A stretch of 64,000 nt of DNA from Salinilacustrithrix sp003476595 (GCA_963972525.1 CAXAUZ010000002.1:248001-312000), one strand, 5' to 3'. Shown: positions 51,559 through 61,051, counted from the stretch's first letter. Notes: generated by a model not told the origin, from the sequence alone. Program-made: numbers and translations.

Positions 51559-52608
51559 GTGCAGGTCCACCACCTCCGCTCGGTCGACGGCGAGATCGTG
51601 TTCGACATGGATCCCGAGGTCGTGACGCCCGCGGCGGGAGGCACCCGCATGGCCGAGGACGTCACCGTGGACGAGCTGGCGCTGCTGGCCCGGGCCATGA
51701 CCTACAAGCTCGCCGTGTTCGAAGCCCGCATGGGCGGCGCCAAGGCCGGCATCCGACCCCGCCTCCTCGACAGCCGCGCCGAGACGATGGCCCGCTACTG
51801 CGAAGAGATCCAGCCGATGGTGGACGAGGGCCGGTTCCTCACCGGCGCCGACCTCGGCACGACGACGGCCGACTTCGCCGGGTTCGGGGACGACACGCCT
51901 GCGGTGCTCCGGGAGGTCATCGACGGCGTCGGCTTCGAGGAGCTGGTCACCGGGCGGGGCGTGGTCGCGGCGGCGGCGTCGTGGCTCGGCACGCTCGAGG
52001 GCCGCACGGTCGCGGTCGAGGGCTTCGGCAAGGTCGGCCACGGCGTGGCCCGGGAGGTCGTCCGCCGGGGCGGCCGGGTGGTGGCGGTCTCGACCCTGCG
52101 GGGCGCGGTCGCCAAGGCCGGCGGGTTCGACGTCGACGAGCTGGTGGCGGCCCGCACCGAGCACGGCGAGTCCTTCGTCCACCACCTGGGCCTCGACGTC
52201 CACCTGCCCCGCGAGCTGCACGAGCTGCGGGTCGACGTGCTCGTCCCCGGTGCCCGGGTGGGCGTGTACGACGCGGCGCTGGCGGCGCGGGTCCAGGCCG
52301 AGGTGATCGCACCCGCCGCGAACGTGCCGTACACCGTGGGCGGGCTGGCCGAGCTGCGGGCGAGGCGGGTCGTCGCGCTGCCCGACTTCGTGTGCAACGG
52401 GGGCGCGGTGCTGGCCTACCGCTCCTCGGCTGCGCTCACGGCCACCGAGGTGCTCGTCCGGGTCGACAGGGAGATCGGCGACCGCATCGAGGCCGCCCGC
52501 CTGGCCAAGATGGACCCGATCCGCCACGCTGCCCTGCTGGCCGAGACGTTCCTGACCACGTGGGTGCCGGCCGACCAGCGCCCCGACGGCCCGGCGGTGG
52601 CCCCGTGA
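51559..52608 (+). CDS. Leu/Phe/Val-type (Glu/Leu/Phe/Val family) amino acid dehydrogenase
   Basis: A 349-residue protein, the length of leucine/valine/phenylalanine dehydrogenases rather than glutamate dehydrogenase (about 410-450). AAGGTRM and MTYKLAVFEARMGGAKAGI hold the substrate-binding and catalytic lysines; FLTGADLGTTTADF carries the catalytic Asp region; VAVEGFGKVGHGVA is the NAD(P)-binding turn. It would deaminate branched-chain or aromatic amino acids to 2-oxo acids. It overlaps rarA by 4 nt, an unexpected pairing with a DNA-repair gene. Confidence 0.87.
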   Translation: MQVHHLRSVDGEIVFDMDPEVVTPAAGGTRMAEDVTVDELALLARAMTYKLAVFEARMGGAKAGIRPRLLDSRAETMARYCEEIQPMVDEGRFLTGADLGTTTADFAGFGDDTPAVLREVIDGVGFEELVTGRGVVAAAASWLGTLEGRTVAVEGFGKVGHGVAREVVRRGGRVVAVSTLRGAVAKAGGFDVDELVAARTEHGESFVHHLGLDVHLPRELHELRVDVLVPGARVGVYDAALAARVQAEVIAPAANVPYTVGGLAELRARRVVALPDFVCNGGAVLAYRSSAALTATEVLVRVDREIGDRIEAARLAKMDPIRHAALLAETFLTTWVPADQRPDGPAVAP

Positions 52609-53918
52609 GCGACGACCTCTTCGCCGCAGCGGCATCGGCGCGCCTCGAGTCCCGCCAGCCGCTCGCCGCCCGCCTGCGCCCCCGCTCCCTCGACGACATC
52701 GTCGGCCAGGAGCACCTGCTCGGCCCCGGCAAGCCGCTGCGGTCGCTCGTCGAGCGCGACCGGCTGTCCTCGGCCCTGCTCTGGGGTCCGCCCGGCACGG
52801 GCAAGACGACGCTGGCCCGGGCGGTGGCCGCCCACACCGAGAAGGTCTTCGTCCAGCTCTCGGCGGTGACGGCCACGGTGAAGGACGTCCGGGAGACGAT
52901 CGCCCAGGCTCGGCATCGGCTCGGCGAGCAGGGGCGGGGCACGATCCTGTTCCTCGACGAGATCCACCGGTTCAACAAGGCCCAGCAGGACGCGCTGCTG
53001 CCCGCGGTGGAGGAGGGCCTCGTCGTCCTGATCGGGGCCACCACCGAGAACCCCTACTTCGAGGTGAACGCCCCGCTCCGCAGCCGCTCCACCCTGTTCC
53101 GGCTCGAGCCCCTCACCACCGACGCGGTCCGCACCCTGCTCGGCAACGGGCTGGTCGCCGAGGGGGCGACCGCCACCGATGAGGCGATCGAGCACCTGGC
53201 GGAGCGGGCCAACGGCGACGGCCGCCAGGCCCTCACCGCCCTCGAGGTGGCCGTCGCCCTGGCCACCGCCCGCACCGACGGTGCCGGGCGGACCGAGGTC
53301 ACCCTGGCCGACGCCGAGGCGGCCCTCGGCACCAACGCCCTGCGCTACGGCGTCGATGATCACTACGACGTGGTCTCGGCCTTCATCAAGTCGATCCGGG
53401 GCAGCGACGCCGACGCCGGGCTCTACTGGCTGGCCCGGATGGTGGAGGCCGGCGAGGACGCCCGCTTCATCGCCCGCCGCCTCGTGATCCTGGCCTCGGA
53501 GGACATCGGCATGGCCGACCCGACCAGCCTCCTCGTGGCCAACGCGGCCGCGCACGCCGTCGAGTTCGTGGGTCTCCCCGAGGCCGGGCACAACCTGGCC
53601 CAGGCGGTCGTGCACCTGTCGTCCGCGCCCAAGTCGAACCGGGTCGCCAAGGCCTGGTGGGCGGCGCAGTCCGACGTGCGGGACCAGCCGGCGGGCGAGG
53701 TGCCGGCTCACCTGCGCGACGCCCACTACCAGGGGGCCGGCGCCATCGGCCACGGGCGGGGCTACCGCTACCCCCACGACGACCCGAGGGGATGGGTCGA
53801 GCAGGAGCACCGGCCCGAGGGCGTGGCCGACCGGACCTACTACGAACCGTCCGAGCACGGAGCGGAGGCCGAGGTCGCCCGGCGCCGGCGTGAGCGGCGA
53901 ACGCCTCGGGGCGGCTGA
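52605..53918 (+). CDS. rarA: Replication-associated recombination protein RarA (MgsA/WHIP-type AAA+ ATPase)
   Basis: A 437-residue clamp-loader-like ATPase acting at stalled replication forks. LAARLRPRSLDDIVGQEHLLG, Walker A GPPGTGKTT, Walker B ILFLDEIHRFNKAQQDALLPAVE, sensor GATTENPYFEVNAPLRSRS, and the tetramerisation part (GSDADAGLYWLARMVEAGEDARFIARRL, YPHDDPRGWVEQEHRPEG) are all present. GTG 52605 in a GTGA overlap. In mycobacteria the homologue also lies before alaS. Confidence 0.94.
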   Translation: MSDDLFAAAASARLESRQPLAARLRPRSLDDIVGQEHLLGPGKPLRSLVERDRLSSALLWGPPGTGKTTLARAVAAHTEKVFVQLSAVTATVKDVRETIAQARHRLGEQGRGTILFLDEIHRFNKAQQDALLPAVEEGLVVLIGATTENPYFEVNAPLRSRSTLFRLEPLTTDAVRTLLGNGLVAEGATATDEAIEHLAERANGDGRQALTALEVAVALATARTDGAGRTEVTLADAEAALGTNALRYGVDDHYDVVSAFIKSIRGSDADAGLYWLARMVEAGEDARFIARRLVILASEDIGMADPTSLLVANAAAHAVEFVGLPEAGHNLAQAVVHLSSAPKSNRVAKAWWAAQSDVRDQPAGEVPAHLRDAHYQGAGAIGHGRGYRYPHDDPRGWVEQEHRPEGVADRTYYEPSEHGAEAEVARRRRERRTPRGG

Positions 53919-53929
53919 CCCTCCACCGA

Positions 53930-53935
53930 TAGGCT
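53930..53935 (+). promoter_or_regulatory. -10 element of the alaS operon
   Basis: TAGGCT begins 13 nt before the GTG at 53943. Confidence 0.6.
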
Positions 53936-53942
53936 CAGCGAG

Positions 53943-56540
53943 GTGAGAGCAGACGAACTCCGCCGCGCCTGGACACAGTTCTTCGTCGAGCGCGGCCACA
54001 CGTCGGTGCCCTCCGCGGGTCTCATCCCGCACCACCCGTCGGCTCCGATGTTCGTCAACTCCGGGATGATGCCCTTCGTCCCGTACTTCCTCGGCGAGGA
54101 GGCGCCGCCGTTCGACCCGGCCCGGGCCGTCTCGGTGCAGCGCTGCGTCCGCGCCGGGGGCAAGCACAACGACCTCGACGCCATCGGCCGCTCCCGTCGG
54201 CACCTGAGCTTCTTCGAGATGCTCGGCAACTTCAGCTTCGGCGACTACTTCAAGGAAGACGCCATCCCGTGGGCGTGGGAGTTCGTCACCGAGGTGCTCG
54301 GCCTCGACGGCGACCGCATGTGGATCACCGTCCACACCTCCGACGACGAGGCCGAGGACATCTGGGCCGACTCCGTCGGATTCCCACGCGAGCGGATCCA
54401 GCGCCTCGACAAGGACAACTTCTGGGAGATGGGCGACACCGGCCCGTGCGGCCCGTCCTCGGAGCTGTTCTGGGACTTCGGCCCCGACGAGGGCCCCGAC
54501 GGCGGCCCGGCCAACCCGGCGGCCGAGGAGCGCTACGTCGAGTTCTGGAACCTCGTGTTCCCCCAGTACTTCCGCCAGCCCGACGGCTCGCTCCGCGACC
54601 TCGACGCCCCCGGCATCGACACCGGCGCCGGCCTCGAGCGCATCCTCGGCGTGCTGGCCGACTCGCCCTCCCTCTACGCAGCCGACACCCTCTCGGTGCT
54701 CACCGACCGGGCCCAGGAGGTCACCGGCGCCCGCTTCGGCGGCGACCGCCTCCACGACATCGCCCTGCGGCTGATCGCCGACCACACCCGCACCGTGGCC
54801 TTCCTGGTCGCCGACGGCGTCATGCCCTCCAACGAGGACCGCGGCTACGTGCTGCGCCGCGTCCTGCGCCGGGCCGTGTACTTCTCCTACATGCTCGGCG
54901 TCGAGAAGCCGGTGCTGCCTCCGATGATCGAGACCTGCGTCGAGCTGATGGGGGAGGCCTACCCCGAGCTCGCCGAGAGCGCGGACAGCGTGCTCACCAT
55001 CGTCAGCCGCGAGGAGGACCGCTTCCGGCGGACCCTGCGCACCGGCTCCACGATGCTCGACAGCCACATCGCCACCATCCCCGAGGGCGGCACGGTCGAC
55101 GGCACCGTGGCCTTCACCCTGCACGACACCCACGGTTTCCCCTTCGAGGTCACCCAGGAGATCGCGGCCGAGCGCGGCTACGACGTGGACGAGGACGCGT
55201 TCCGCAAGGCCATGGCCGACCAGCGGGCCCGGGCCAAGGCCGCAGCCAAGGGGGGCGGCGTGGCCGTCGGCGACGAGGTCGACGCCTTCCGCGCCGTGCT
55301 CGACACCAGCGGACCCACCGAGTTCGTCGGCCGCGAGGTCGACAGCACCACCACCACGGTCATCGGCGTCGTGCCCGGTGCCGAGGGCACCGTGTCGATC
55401 TTCCTGGAGTCCACGCCCTTCTACGCCGAGTCCGGCGGCCAGGTCGGCGACACCGGCGAGATCACCGCCGCCGGCGCCCGCGCCGAGGTGCTCGACACCG
55501 TCTACGCCCTGCCCGGCCTGCACCGCCACGTCGCCCGGGTCACCGACGGGGCCTTCGAGGTCGGCGACGAGGTCACCGCCAGCATCGACAGCGAGCGGCG
55601 GGCCGCCATCAAGCGCCACCACACCGGCACCCACATCCTGCACTGGGCGCTGCGCAAGGTGCTCGGCGACCACGTCAAGCAGCAGGGCTCGATCGTGCTG
55701 CCCGACCGCCTGCGCTTCGACTTCAGCCACTTCGAGGCGGTCACGCCCGAGCAGATCGCCGAGATCGAGGACCTCGCCAACCACGAGATCCTGGCCAACC
55801 CCGAGGCCCGCCACTACGAGACCTCCATGGAGGAGGCCCGAGCCCTCGGCGCCATCGCGTTCTTCGGCGACAAGTACGGCGAGCGGGTGCGGGTGCTGGA
55901 AGCCGGCCCGAACTCCATCGAGCTGTGCGGCGGCACCCACGTGTCCCGACTCGGCGACATCGGCCCGGTGAAGATCGTGAGCGAGACCTCCATCGGATCG
56001 AACCTGCGCCGCATCGAGGCGGTCGCCGGCACCGGGCCGGTGGAGCGCCTGCGCGAGCGGGAGGCGGAGCTGGCCGACGTCGCGGCCCGCGCCGGTGTGC
56101 CGGTGGGCGAGGTCGTCGACGGCGTCGGACGCCTGCGCGACCAGCTCAAGGCGGCCCAGGACGAGGTCAAGGCGCTGAAGAAGCAGCTCGCCGGCGCTGC
56201 TGCCGGCAACCTCGCCGAGCAGGCGGTCGACGGCATCGTGGTCGCCCGCGTCGACGGCGCCGAGCGCAACGACCTGCGCGAGCTGGCGCTCAGCCTGCGG
56301 GACAGCCCCGGCGTGCGCGCCGTGGTCATCGGCGGGGCACCCGAAGGGGGCGGCGCCGCGCTGGTCGCGGCCACCACCGAGGACTCCGGCATCGACGCCG
56401 GCACCCTCGTCGCCGACGCCACCCGCGCGATCAAGGGCGGCGGCGGCAAGGACCCGCGCCTGGTGGTCGCCGGCGGCAAGGACCCGGAGGGGCTCGACGA
56501 GGCCCTCGACCTGGTCCGCGCCGCGGCCGGCATCGCCTGA
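53943..56540 (+). CDS. alaS: Alanyl-tRNA synthetase
   Basis: An 865-residue class II enzyme. ELRRAWTQFFVERGHTSVPSAGLIP begins the catalytic core; GKHNDLDAIGRSRRHLSFFEMLGNFSFGDYFKE, NFWEMGDTGPCGPSSE and GIDTGAGLERI are conserved. The editing domain has HHTGTHILHWALR and CGGTH (zinc/editing ligands), followed by a coiled coil (LRDQLKAAQDEVKALKKQLAG) and DHHA1-like C-terminal domain ending GGGGKDPRLVVAGGKD. Usual length. The next gene starts seven bases later. Confidence 0.97.
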   Translation: MRADELRRAWTQFFVERGHTSVPSAGLIPHHPSAPMFVNSGMMPFVPYFLGEEAPPFDPARAVSVQRCVRAGGKHNDLDAIGRSRRHLSFFEMLGNFSFGDYFKEDAIPWAWEFVTEVLGLDGDRMWITVHTSDDEAEDIWADSVGFPRERIQRLDKDNFWEMGDTGPCGPSSELFWDFGPDEGPDGGPANPAAEERYVEFWNLVFPQYFRQPDGSLRDLDAPGIDTGAGLERILGVLADSPSLYAADTLSVLTDRAQEVTGARFGGDRLHDIALRLIADHTRTVAFLVADGVMPSNEDRGYVLRRVLRRAVYFSYMLGVEKPVLPPMIETCVELMGEAYPELAESADSVLTIVSREEDRFRRTLRTGSTMLDSHIATIPEGGTVDGTVAFTLHDTHGFPFEVTQEIAAERGYDVDEDAFRKAMADQRARAKAAAKGGGVAVGDEVDAFRAVLDTSGPTEFVGREVDSTTTTVIGVVPGAEGTVSIFLESTPFYAESGGQVGDTGEITAAGARAEVLDTVYALPGLHRHVARVTDGAFEVGDEVTASIDSERRAAIKRHHTGTHILHWALRKVLGDHVKQQGSIVLPDRLRFDFSHFEAVTPEQIAEIEDLANHEILANPEARHYETSMEEARALGAIAFFGDKYGERVRVLEAGPNSIELCGGTHVSRLGDIGPVKIVSETSIGSNLRRIEAVAGTGPVERLREREAELADVAARAGVPVGEVVDGVGRLRDQLKAAQDEVKALKKQLAGAAAGNLAEQAVDGIVVARVDGAERNDLRELALSLRDSPGVRAVVIGGAPEGGGAALVAATTEDSGIDAGTLVADATRAIKGGGGKDPRLVVAGGKDPEGLDEALDLVRAAAGIA

Positions 56541-56547
56541 GACCGCG

Positions 56548-56982
56548 GTGCGCGCCCTGGCCCTCGACCTCGGATCCAAGCGGGTCGGCATCGCCCTGTC
56601 CTCGGGCACGCTCGCCACGCCCTACGAGGTGCTGGCGCGCTCGGGCGACCGGCGGCGGGACCACCGCGCCATCGCCGAGCACGTGACCGAGACCGGTGCC
56701 GAGGTCGTGGTCGTGGGCCTGCCCCTCTCCCTCGACGGCTCGGTCGGCCACGCCGCCCGGCGGGTCCTCGACGAGTGCGACCAGCTCGCCGAGGTGCTCG
56801 ACGTCCCGGTCGAGACCTGGGACGAGCGCCTGTCCACCGTCACCGCCGAGCGGTCGCTGGACGCGCAGCAGCTGCGCGGCCCGGCCCGCCGCCGGGTCGT
56901 GGACAAGGTCGCCGCCGCCGTCATCCTGCAGGCCTGGCTCGACGCCCGGCCTGCCGAGCACGCAGCAGAGGAGCCGTCGTGA
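56548..56982 (+). CDS. yqgF: YqgF/RuvX family, putative pre-16S rRNA nuclease
   Basis: A 144-residue RNase H-like protein: ALALDLGSKRVGIALSS at the start (first Asp ligand), GLPLSLDGSVGHAARRV, WDERLSTVTAE and the final VDKVAAAVILQAWLD Asp. It processes the 5' end of 16S rRNA in other bacteria. GTG 56548. It overlaps mltG by 4 nt. Confidence 0.93.
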   Translation: MRALALDLGSKRVGIALSSGTLATPYEVLARSGDRRRDHRAIAEHVTETGAEVVVVGLPLSLDGSVGHAARRVLDECDQLAEVLDVPVETWDERLSTVTAERSLDAQQLRGPARRRVVDKVAAAVILQAWLDARPAEHAAEEPS

Positions 56983-58157
56983 CCGACGATTGGACGAGGG
57001 ACCACGATCCCGCCGCCGACTGGGACACCGCCACGGTGCACGACCACGAGGGCGACTACGTGGAGGAGGAGCCCTGGGCGGAAGGGGAGTGGGACGACTG
57101 GCATCCCCCGTCCCACACCGGTCGCAAGCTCTTCATCGCCTTCCTCGTGCTGCTCGCCCTGCTCGCCGCCGGCGCGTTCGTGGCCTGGAACCAGGTCCAG
57201 GAGCGCATCGACCCGCCCGGCCCACCCGGCGCCGCCGTCGAGCTCGAGATCCCCGCCGGATCCACCACCGAGGACATCGGTGCGCTGCTCGTCGACAACG
57301 ACATCATCACGTCGTCCACGATCTGGAACTACTGGACCCGCCTGGAGGGCGTCGGCCCGTTCCAGGCCGGGTTCTACGAGTTCCAGCAGAACTCGTCCTT
57401 CGACGAGGCCGTCGCCGTCCTCGACGGCGGGCCCCGCCCACCCCAGCTCGAGCGGATCACCATCCCCGAGGGCCTCACCGTGTCCGAGATCCTGCCCCGC
57501 CTCGCCGACCCCGACACCGGGGTGGAGCGCTGGTCGCTGGAGGCGCTGCAGGCCGCGCTCGACTCGGGCGAGATCCGCAGCCAGTACCAGCCCGAGGGCG
57601 TGACGTCCTACGAGGGCCTGCTGTTCCCGGACACCTACGAGATCGACGAGGACGTGGACGAGGCCGGCTTCCTGCGGCGCCTCGTGGCCGAGACCGACGC
57701 CCGCCTCACGGCGCTCGACGTCGAGGCCAGGGCCGCCGCGCTCGGTCGCACGCCGTACGAGATCCTCGTCATCGCCTCGCTGATCGAGGAGGAGACCCGG
57801 GTCCCCGCGGAGCGGGCGATGGTCGCCCGGGTGGTCTACAACCGCCTGGAGCAGGGCATCCCGCTCGGCATCGACGCCACCAGCCGGTACGAGGCCGAGA
57901 TCAGCGGCCGAGACCGCGAGGACCTCGACTTCGAGTCCGACTCGCCCTACAACACCCGCCGGGTCGCCGGGATCCCCCCGACGCCGATCGCCGCGCCGGG
58001 TCAGGCGTCGCTCGAGGGTGCCCTCAACCCCGCAGAGGGGAACTGGATCTACTACGTGCTCCAGGACGAGCAGGGCAACCACTTCTTCACCGACTCCTTC
58101 GCCGAGTTCAACGAGGCCAAGGCCGAGTGCGCCCGCCTCGATCTGGGGTGCGGGTGA
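56979..58157 (+). CDS. mltG: Endolytic murein transglycosylase MltG
   Basis: A 392-residue membrane-anchored lytic transglycosylase that ends nascent glycan strands. An acidic cytoplasmic N-terminus (about 45 residues, DHEGDYVEEEPWAEGEWDDW) precedes one helix (LFIAFLVLLALLAAGAFVAW), a LysM-like segment (EIPAGSTTEDIGALLVDN) and the YceG domain with catalytic Glu in ASLIEEETRVPAERAMVARVVYNRL. The tail NWIYYVLQDEQGNHFFTDSFAEF is conserved. It is coupled to yqgF and aroE by 4-nt overlaps. Confidence 0.94.
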   Translation: MTDDWTRDHDPAADWDTATVHDHEGDYVEEEPWAEGEWDDWHPPSHTGRKLFIAFLVLLALLAAGAFVAWNQVQERIDPPGPPGAAVELEIPAGSTTEDIGALLVDNDIITSSTIWNYWTRLEGVGPFQAGFYEFQQNSSFDEAVAVLDGGPRPPQLERITIPEGLTVSEILPRLADPDTGVERWSLEALQAALDSGEIRSQYQPEGVTSYEGLLFPDTYEIDEDVDEAGFLRRLVAETDARLTALDVEARAAALGRTPYEILVIASLIEEETRVPAERAMVARVVYNRLEQGIPLGIDATSRYEAEISGRDREDLDFESDSPYNTRRVAGIPPTPIAAPGQASLEGALNPAEGNWIYYVLQDEQGNHFFTDSFAEFNEAKAECARLDLGCG

Positions 58158-58972
58158 CCCGGACGCCCACCGGCGCCACCCACCTGGCCGGGGTCATCGG
58201 CTGGCCGGTGCGCCACTCGCGCTCACCGGACATCCACAACGCCGCCTACGAGGCCCTGGGCCTCGACTGGGTCTACGTGGCGCTGCCGGTCCCGCCCGGC
58301 CAGGTGCCCGCCGCGCTCCGCGGGATGCGGGCGCTCGGGATCGAGGGGCTGTCGGTGACGATGCCCCACAAGGGTGCAGTCGCGGCCGAGGTCGACGCGC
58401 TCACCGCGGACGCCGCCGCGCTCGGCGCGGTCAACAGCGTGCGCCGTGACGGCGACCGGCTGATCGGTGACAACACCGACGGCGGCGGCTTCGTGGACTC
58501 CCTGGCCGAAGCCGGCGTCGATCCCTCCGGCCGGCGGTGCGTGGTGCTCGGAGCCGGGGGCGCGGCCCGGGCCGTGGTCCGCTCCCTCGCGACCGCCGGT
58601 GCGGCCCAGGTGACGGTCGTGAACCGGGATCCGGGTCGGGCGGCCACCGCCGCAGCGCTGGCCGGGGCCGTCGGCGCCGTCGGCTCCGCCTCGGACCTGG
58701 GCACCGCCGACCTGCTCGTCCAGGCCACCCCCATGGGCATGGGCGACGACGCCACCCTGGCCGCCGACCCCGACCTGCTGCCCGCCGGCGCCGTGGTCGC
58801 CGACCTCGTGTACCACCCGCTCGTCACCCCGCTGCTGGACGCGGCCCGGACCCGTGGCCTCACGACCGTGGACGGCCTCGGGATGCTCGTCCACCAAGCG
58901 GCCCGGCAGCTCCGGGACTGGACGGGGCGCGGCGCGCCGATCGACGTGATGCGGGCGGCGGCGACGGGCTGA
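58154..58972 (+). CDS. aroE: Shikimate 5-dehydrogenase
   Basis: A 272-residue NADPH enzyme converting 3-dehydroshikimate to shikimate. GWPVRHSRSPDIHNAAY (substrate binding), GLSVTMPHKGAV with the catalytic Lys, GDNTDGGGFVDSL with the Asp, and the Rossmann turn VVLGAGGAARAV followed by NRDPGRA are present. GTG 58154 (4-nt overlap) is preferred over GTG 58148. Together with aroC and aroB further on it forms part of the aromatic amino acid pathway. Confidence 0.94.
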   Translation: MTRTPTGATHLAGVIGWPVRHSRSPDIHNAAYEALGLDWVYVALPVPPGQVPAALRGMRALGIEGLSVTMPHKGAVAAEVDALTADAAALGAVNSVRRDGDRLIGDNTDGGGFVDSLAEAGVDPSGRRCVVLGAGGAARAVVRSLATAGAAQVTVVNRDPGRAATAAALAGAVGAVGSASDLGTADLLVQATPMGMGDDATLAADPDLLPAGAVVADLVYHPLVTPLLDAARTRGLTTVDGLGMLVHQAARQLRDWTGRGAPIDVMRAAATG

Positions 58973-59061
58973 CGGGCGGGTCGTCCGGATTCCCGCTACA
59001 GGACGGGCCCGATCGCGCCGAAGGAACCAGGAGCGAAGCCCAGCCTCTGAAGGAGATCGTC

Positions 59062-60186
59062 GTGGCGCTGTCCGGGACCCTCGAGACGTTCAGCCTGCCG
59101 GATGTCCTCCGGCTCCTCTCGAGCACGAAGAAGACCGGCCTGCTGGCCCTCGACGGGGACCGCGGTCGCGGCCGCATCTGGGTGCGCGACGGGGCGATCG
59201 TCGGCGCCGATGCCGACCGAGCCGTCGAGGACGCGGTGGAGGGGGTGGCCTTCGAGTTGCTCCGCTTCGTCGACGCCCGCTTCGAGTTCGACTCCGGCGC
59301 CGAGCTCGACGCCGACCGTGAGCCCCGTCCCGTGGACGACGTGCTGGCCGAGGCCGAGTCCCGGCTGGCGGAGTGGCGCGAGATCGAAGCCGTCGTGCCG
59401 TCGCTCGACGTCTGGGCCCGCATGGTCACCGAGGTCGATGGCGACCGCACCGTGGCGCCGGCCCAGTGGCGGGTCCTCGCCCAGGTGGGCACCGGCACCG
59501 ATGGCCACACCCTCGCGGAACGCCTCGGCCAGGGCGAGTACGACGTGTGCCGCCAGCTGCGCGACCTGATCGAGATCGGGTTGGTGGAGCTCGACGAAGC
59601 ACCGGTCACCGCCGCTCCCGCCGTCGTCCACGCGCCGGCCACCGATGCGTTCGGCGACGCCGGTGCGTCGTGGTCCACCCCGTCCGAGGAGCCCACGTTC
59701 GTGGAGCCGGCGCTGGATCAGGACGCGGTCAGCTCCCTCGGCGCCGACCTGGCGTCCTTCGTCGCCGTCGGCACCGTCGAGCAGCCTCCCGCCGAGCCCG
59801 AGTCCGAGCTCGAGTCAGCGGTCGAAGAGACGATCGAGGCCAGCGAGCCGGTCGAGACCAGCGAGCCCGCCGAGATCGACCAGATCGAGCAGATCGAGGC
59901 CGGCGAGGAGCCGGTGGACGAGCCCGGCACCGTCGAGGACGAGTCCGTCGGCGCACCGGCCCACCTCGAGGTCGAGGTCGAGGACGAAGACGTCCTCTCC
60001 CAGCTGTCCCAGCTCAGCCCGAAGGCGGCCGCGGCCGTCGAGGCCACCTGGGACACCGACGATGCCCCCGCCGATCCCATCGAGCCGGTCGAGCCGGTCG
60101 AGCCCCAGGCCACCGAGCCGGAGCCGGGCCACGACGAGATCGACCAGAACCTGCTGCTGCGCTTCCTGTCCTCGACGAAGCACTGA
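59062..60186 (+). CDS. DUF4388 domain protein with long acidic tail
   Basis: A 374-residue protein. The N-terminal DUF4388/PATAN-type domain (LSGTLETFSLPDVLRLLSSTKKTG, LALDGDRGRGRIWVRDGAIVGADADRAVEDAV) resembles proteins near two-component, gliding and type IV pilus systems. Residues 110-180 look like a winged helix (QWRVLAQVGTGTDGHTLAERLGQGEYDVCRQLRDLIEIGLVEL). The remaining half is a disordered Glu/Asp/Pro-rich tail, and LLRFLSSTKH at the very end echoes LRLLSSTKK near the start. AAGGAG six bases before GTG 59062 fixes the start. The prepilin peptidase follows. Confidence 0.8.
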   Translation: MALSGTLETFSLPDVLRLLSSTKKTGLLALDGDRGRGRIWVRDGAIVGADADRAVEDAVEGVAFELLRFVDARFEFDSGAELDADREPRPVDDVLAEAESRLAEWREIEAVVPSLDVWARMVTEVDGDRTVAPAQWRVLAQVGTGTDGHTLAERLGQGEYDVCRQLRDLIEIGLVELDEAPVTAAPAVVHAPATDAFGDAGASWSTPSEEPTFVEPALDQDAVSSLGADLASFVAVGTVEQPPAEPESELESAVEETIEASEPVETSEPAEIDQIEQIEAGEEPVDEPGTVEDESVGAPAHLEVEVEDEDVLSQLSQLSPKAAAAVEATWDTDDAPADPIEPVEPVEPQATEPEPGHDEIDQNLLLRFLSSTKH

Positions 60187-60245
60187 TCCCAGGCACTGAT
60201 CCCGGTTCGGTCGGCGGCCTCACCGTCGCCGGCGCCGGCCGAACC

Positions 60246-60251
60246 TAGGGT
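60246..60251 (+). promoter_or_regulatory. -10 element of the prepilin peptidase gene
   Basis: TAGGGT begins 14 nt before the GTG at 60260. Confidence 0.5.
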
Positions 60252-60259
60252 GCCCGGCC

Positions 60260-61051
60260 GTGGACATCGTCGCCGTCGTGCTCGCCGGGATCGCCGGCCT
60301 CCTCGTCGGGTCCTTCGCCAACCGGCTGATCGTCCGCGAGCCGGGCTACGTCGTCACCGACCCGAAGGACCTCCCGGAGGGGGCGGACGAGTCCCTGCTG
60401 GACGAGCTCGAACCCGTGCCCACCGACCTGCCACCGGTGCCCGTGCTCGCCGTCGTGCGGCCCGGCTCGTGGTGGCGGCGCTGGTTCCCGGTCACCGAGG
60501 TGGTCATGGCTGCGACCTTCGCGGCCACGGTCGCCGAGCTGGGCTGGTCGGCGCCGACGGCGGCGACCCTGTTCCTGGTCGCCGCGCTGGTGACCCTCGC
60601 CGCGGTCGACCTGCGCGTGTACCGGATCCCCGATCGCATCAACTTCCCGTCGATGGCGATCGGCTTCGGCGCCATCGTCGTGGCCTCGCTGATCGACGGT
60701 GCGCCCGCCACGATCCTGGGCGCGGCCATCGGCGGCTTCCTGTACGCATCGATGCTGTTCCTCGCCCACCTCATCTCCCCCCGGGGCATGGGCTGGGGCG
60801 ACGTGAAGCTGGCCTGGCTCATGGGCTTCTACCTGGGGTGGCGGGGCCACGAGCCCGGTGGCGTGCTCGACCTGGTGCTGGGACCGCTGCGGGCCGTGCT
60901 CCTCGGCGCCGCGCTGGGCTCCATCCTCGGGGTGCTGAGCGGCGGGGCGTACGCGATCGCCCGGCGCTCGACCAAGGTGGTGTTCCCCTACGGCCCGTCG
61001 CTCGCGGCCGGGTGCACGATCGCCGTCGTGTGGGGCATCACCCCCCTCTGA
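60260..61051 (+). CDS. Type IV prepilin peptidase (A24 family)
   Basis: A 263-residue integral membrane aspartic peptidase that removes prepilin leaders. Catalytic Asp residues: AAVDLRVYRIPDRINF and GMGWGDVKLAWLMG (the GxGD-type motif). GSFANRLIVREPG at the N-terminus is the remnant of the methylase domain, whose CxxC zinc pairs are absent, so methylation is doubtful. About seven membrane segments. No pilin or pilus ATPase gene is in the window. A related gene stands between aroE and aroC in mycobacteria. Confidence 0.88.
   Translation: MDIVAVVLAGIAGLLVGSFANRLIVREPGYVVTDPKDLPEGADESLLDELEPVPTDLPPVPVLAVVRPGSWWRRWFPVTEVVMAATFAATVAELGWSAPTAATLFLVAALVTLAAVDLRVYRIPDRINFPSMAIGFGAIVVASLIDGAPATILGAAIGGFLYASMLFLAHLISPRGMGWGDVKLAWLMGFYLGWRGHEPGGVLDLVLGPLRAVLLGAALGSILGVLSGGAYAIARRSTKVVFPYGPSLAAGCTIAVVWGITPL

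Noticed and set aside
52416..56618. A 1400-codon open frame on the minus strand across rarA and alaS
   Set aside because: It is antisense to two strongly conserved genes and shows only His/Asp/Val/Gly-rich composition typical of GC-rich shadow frames.
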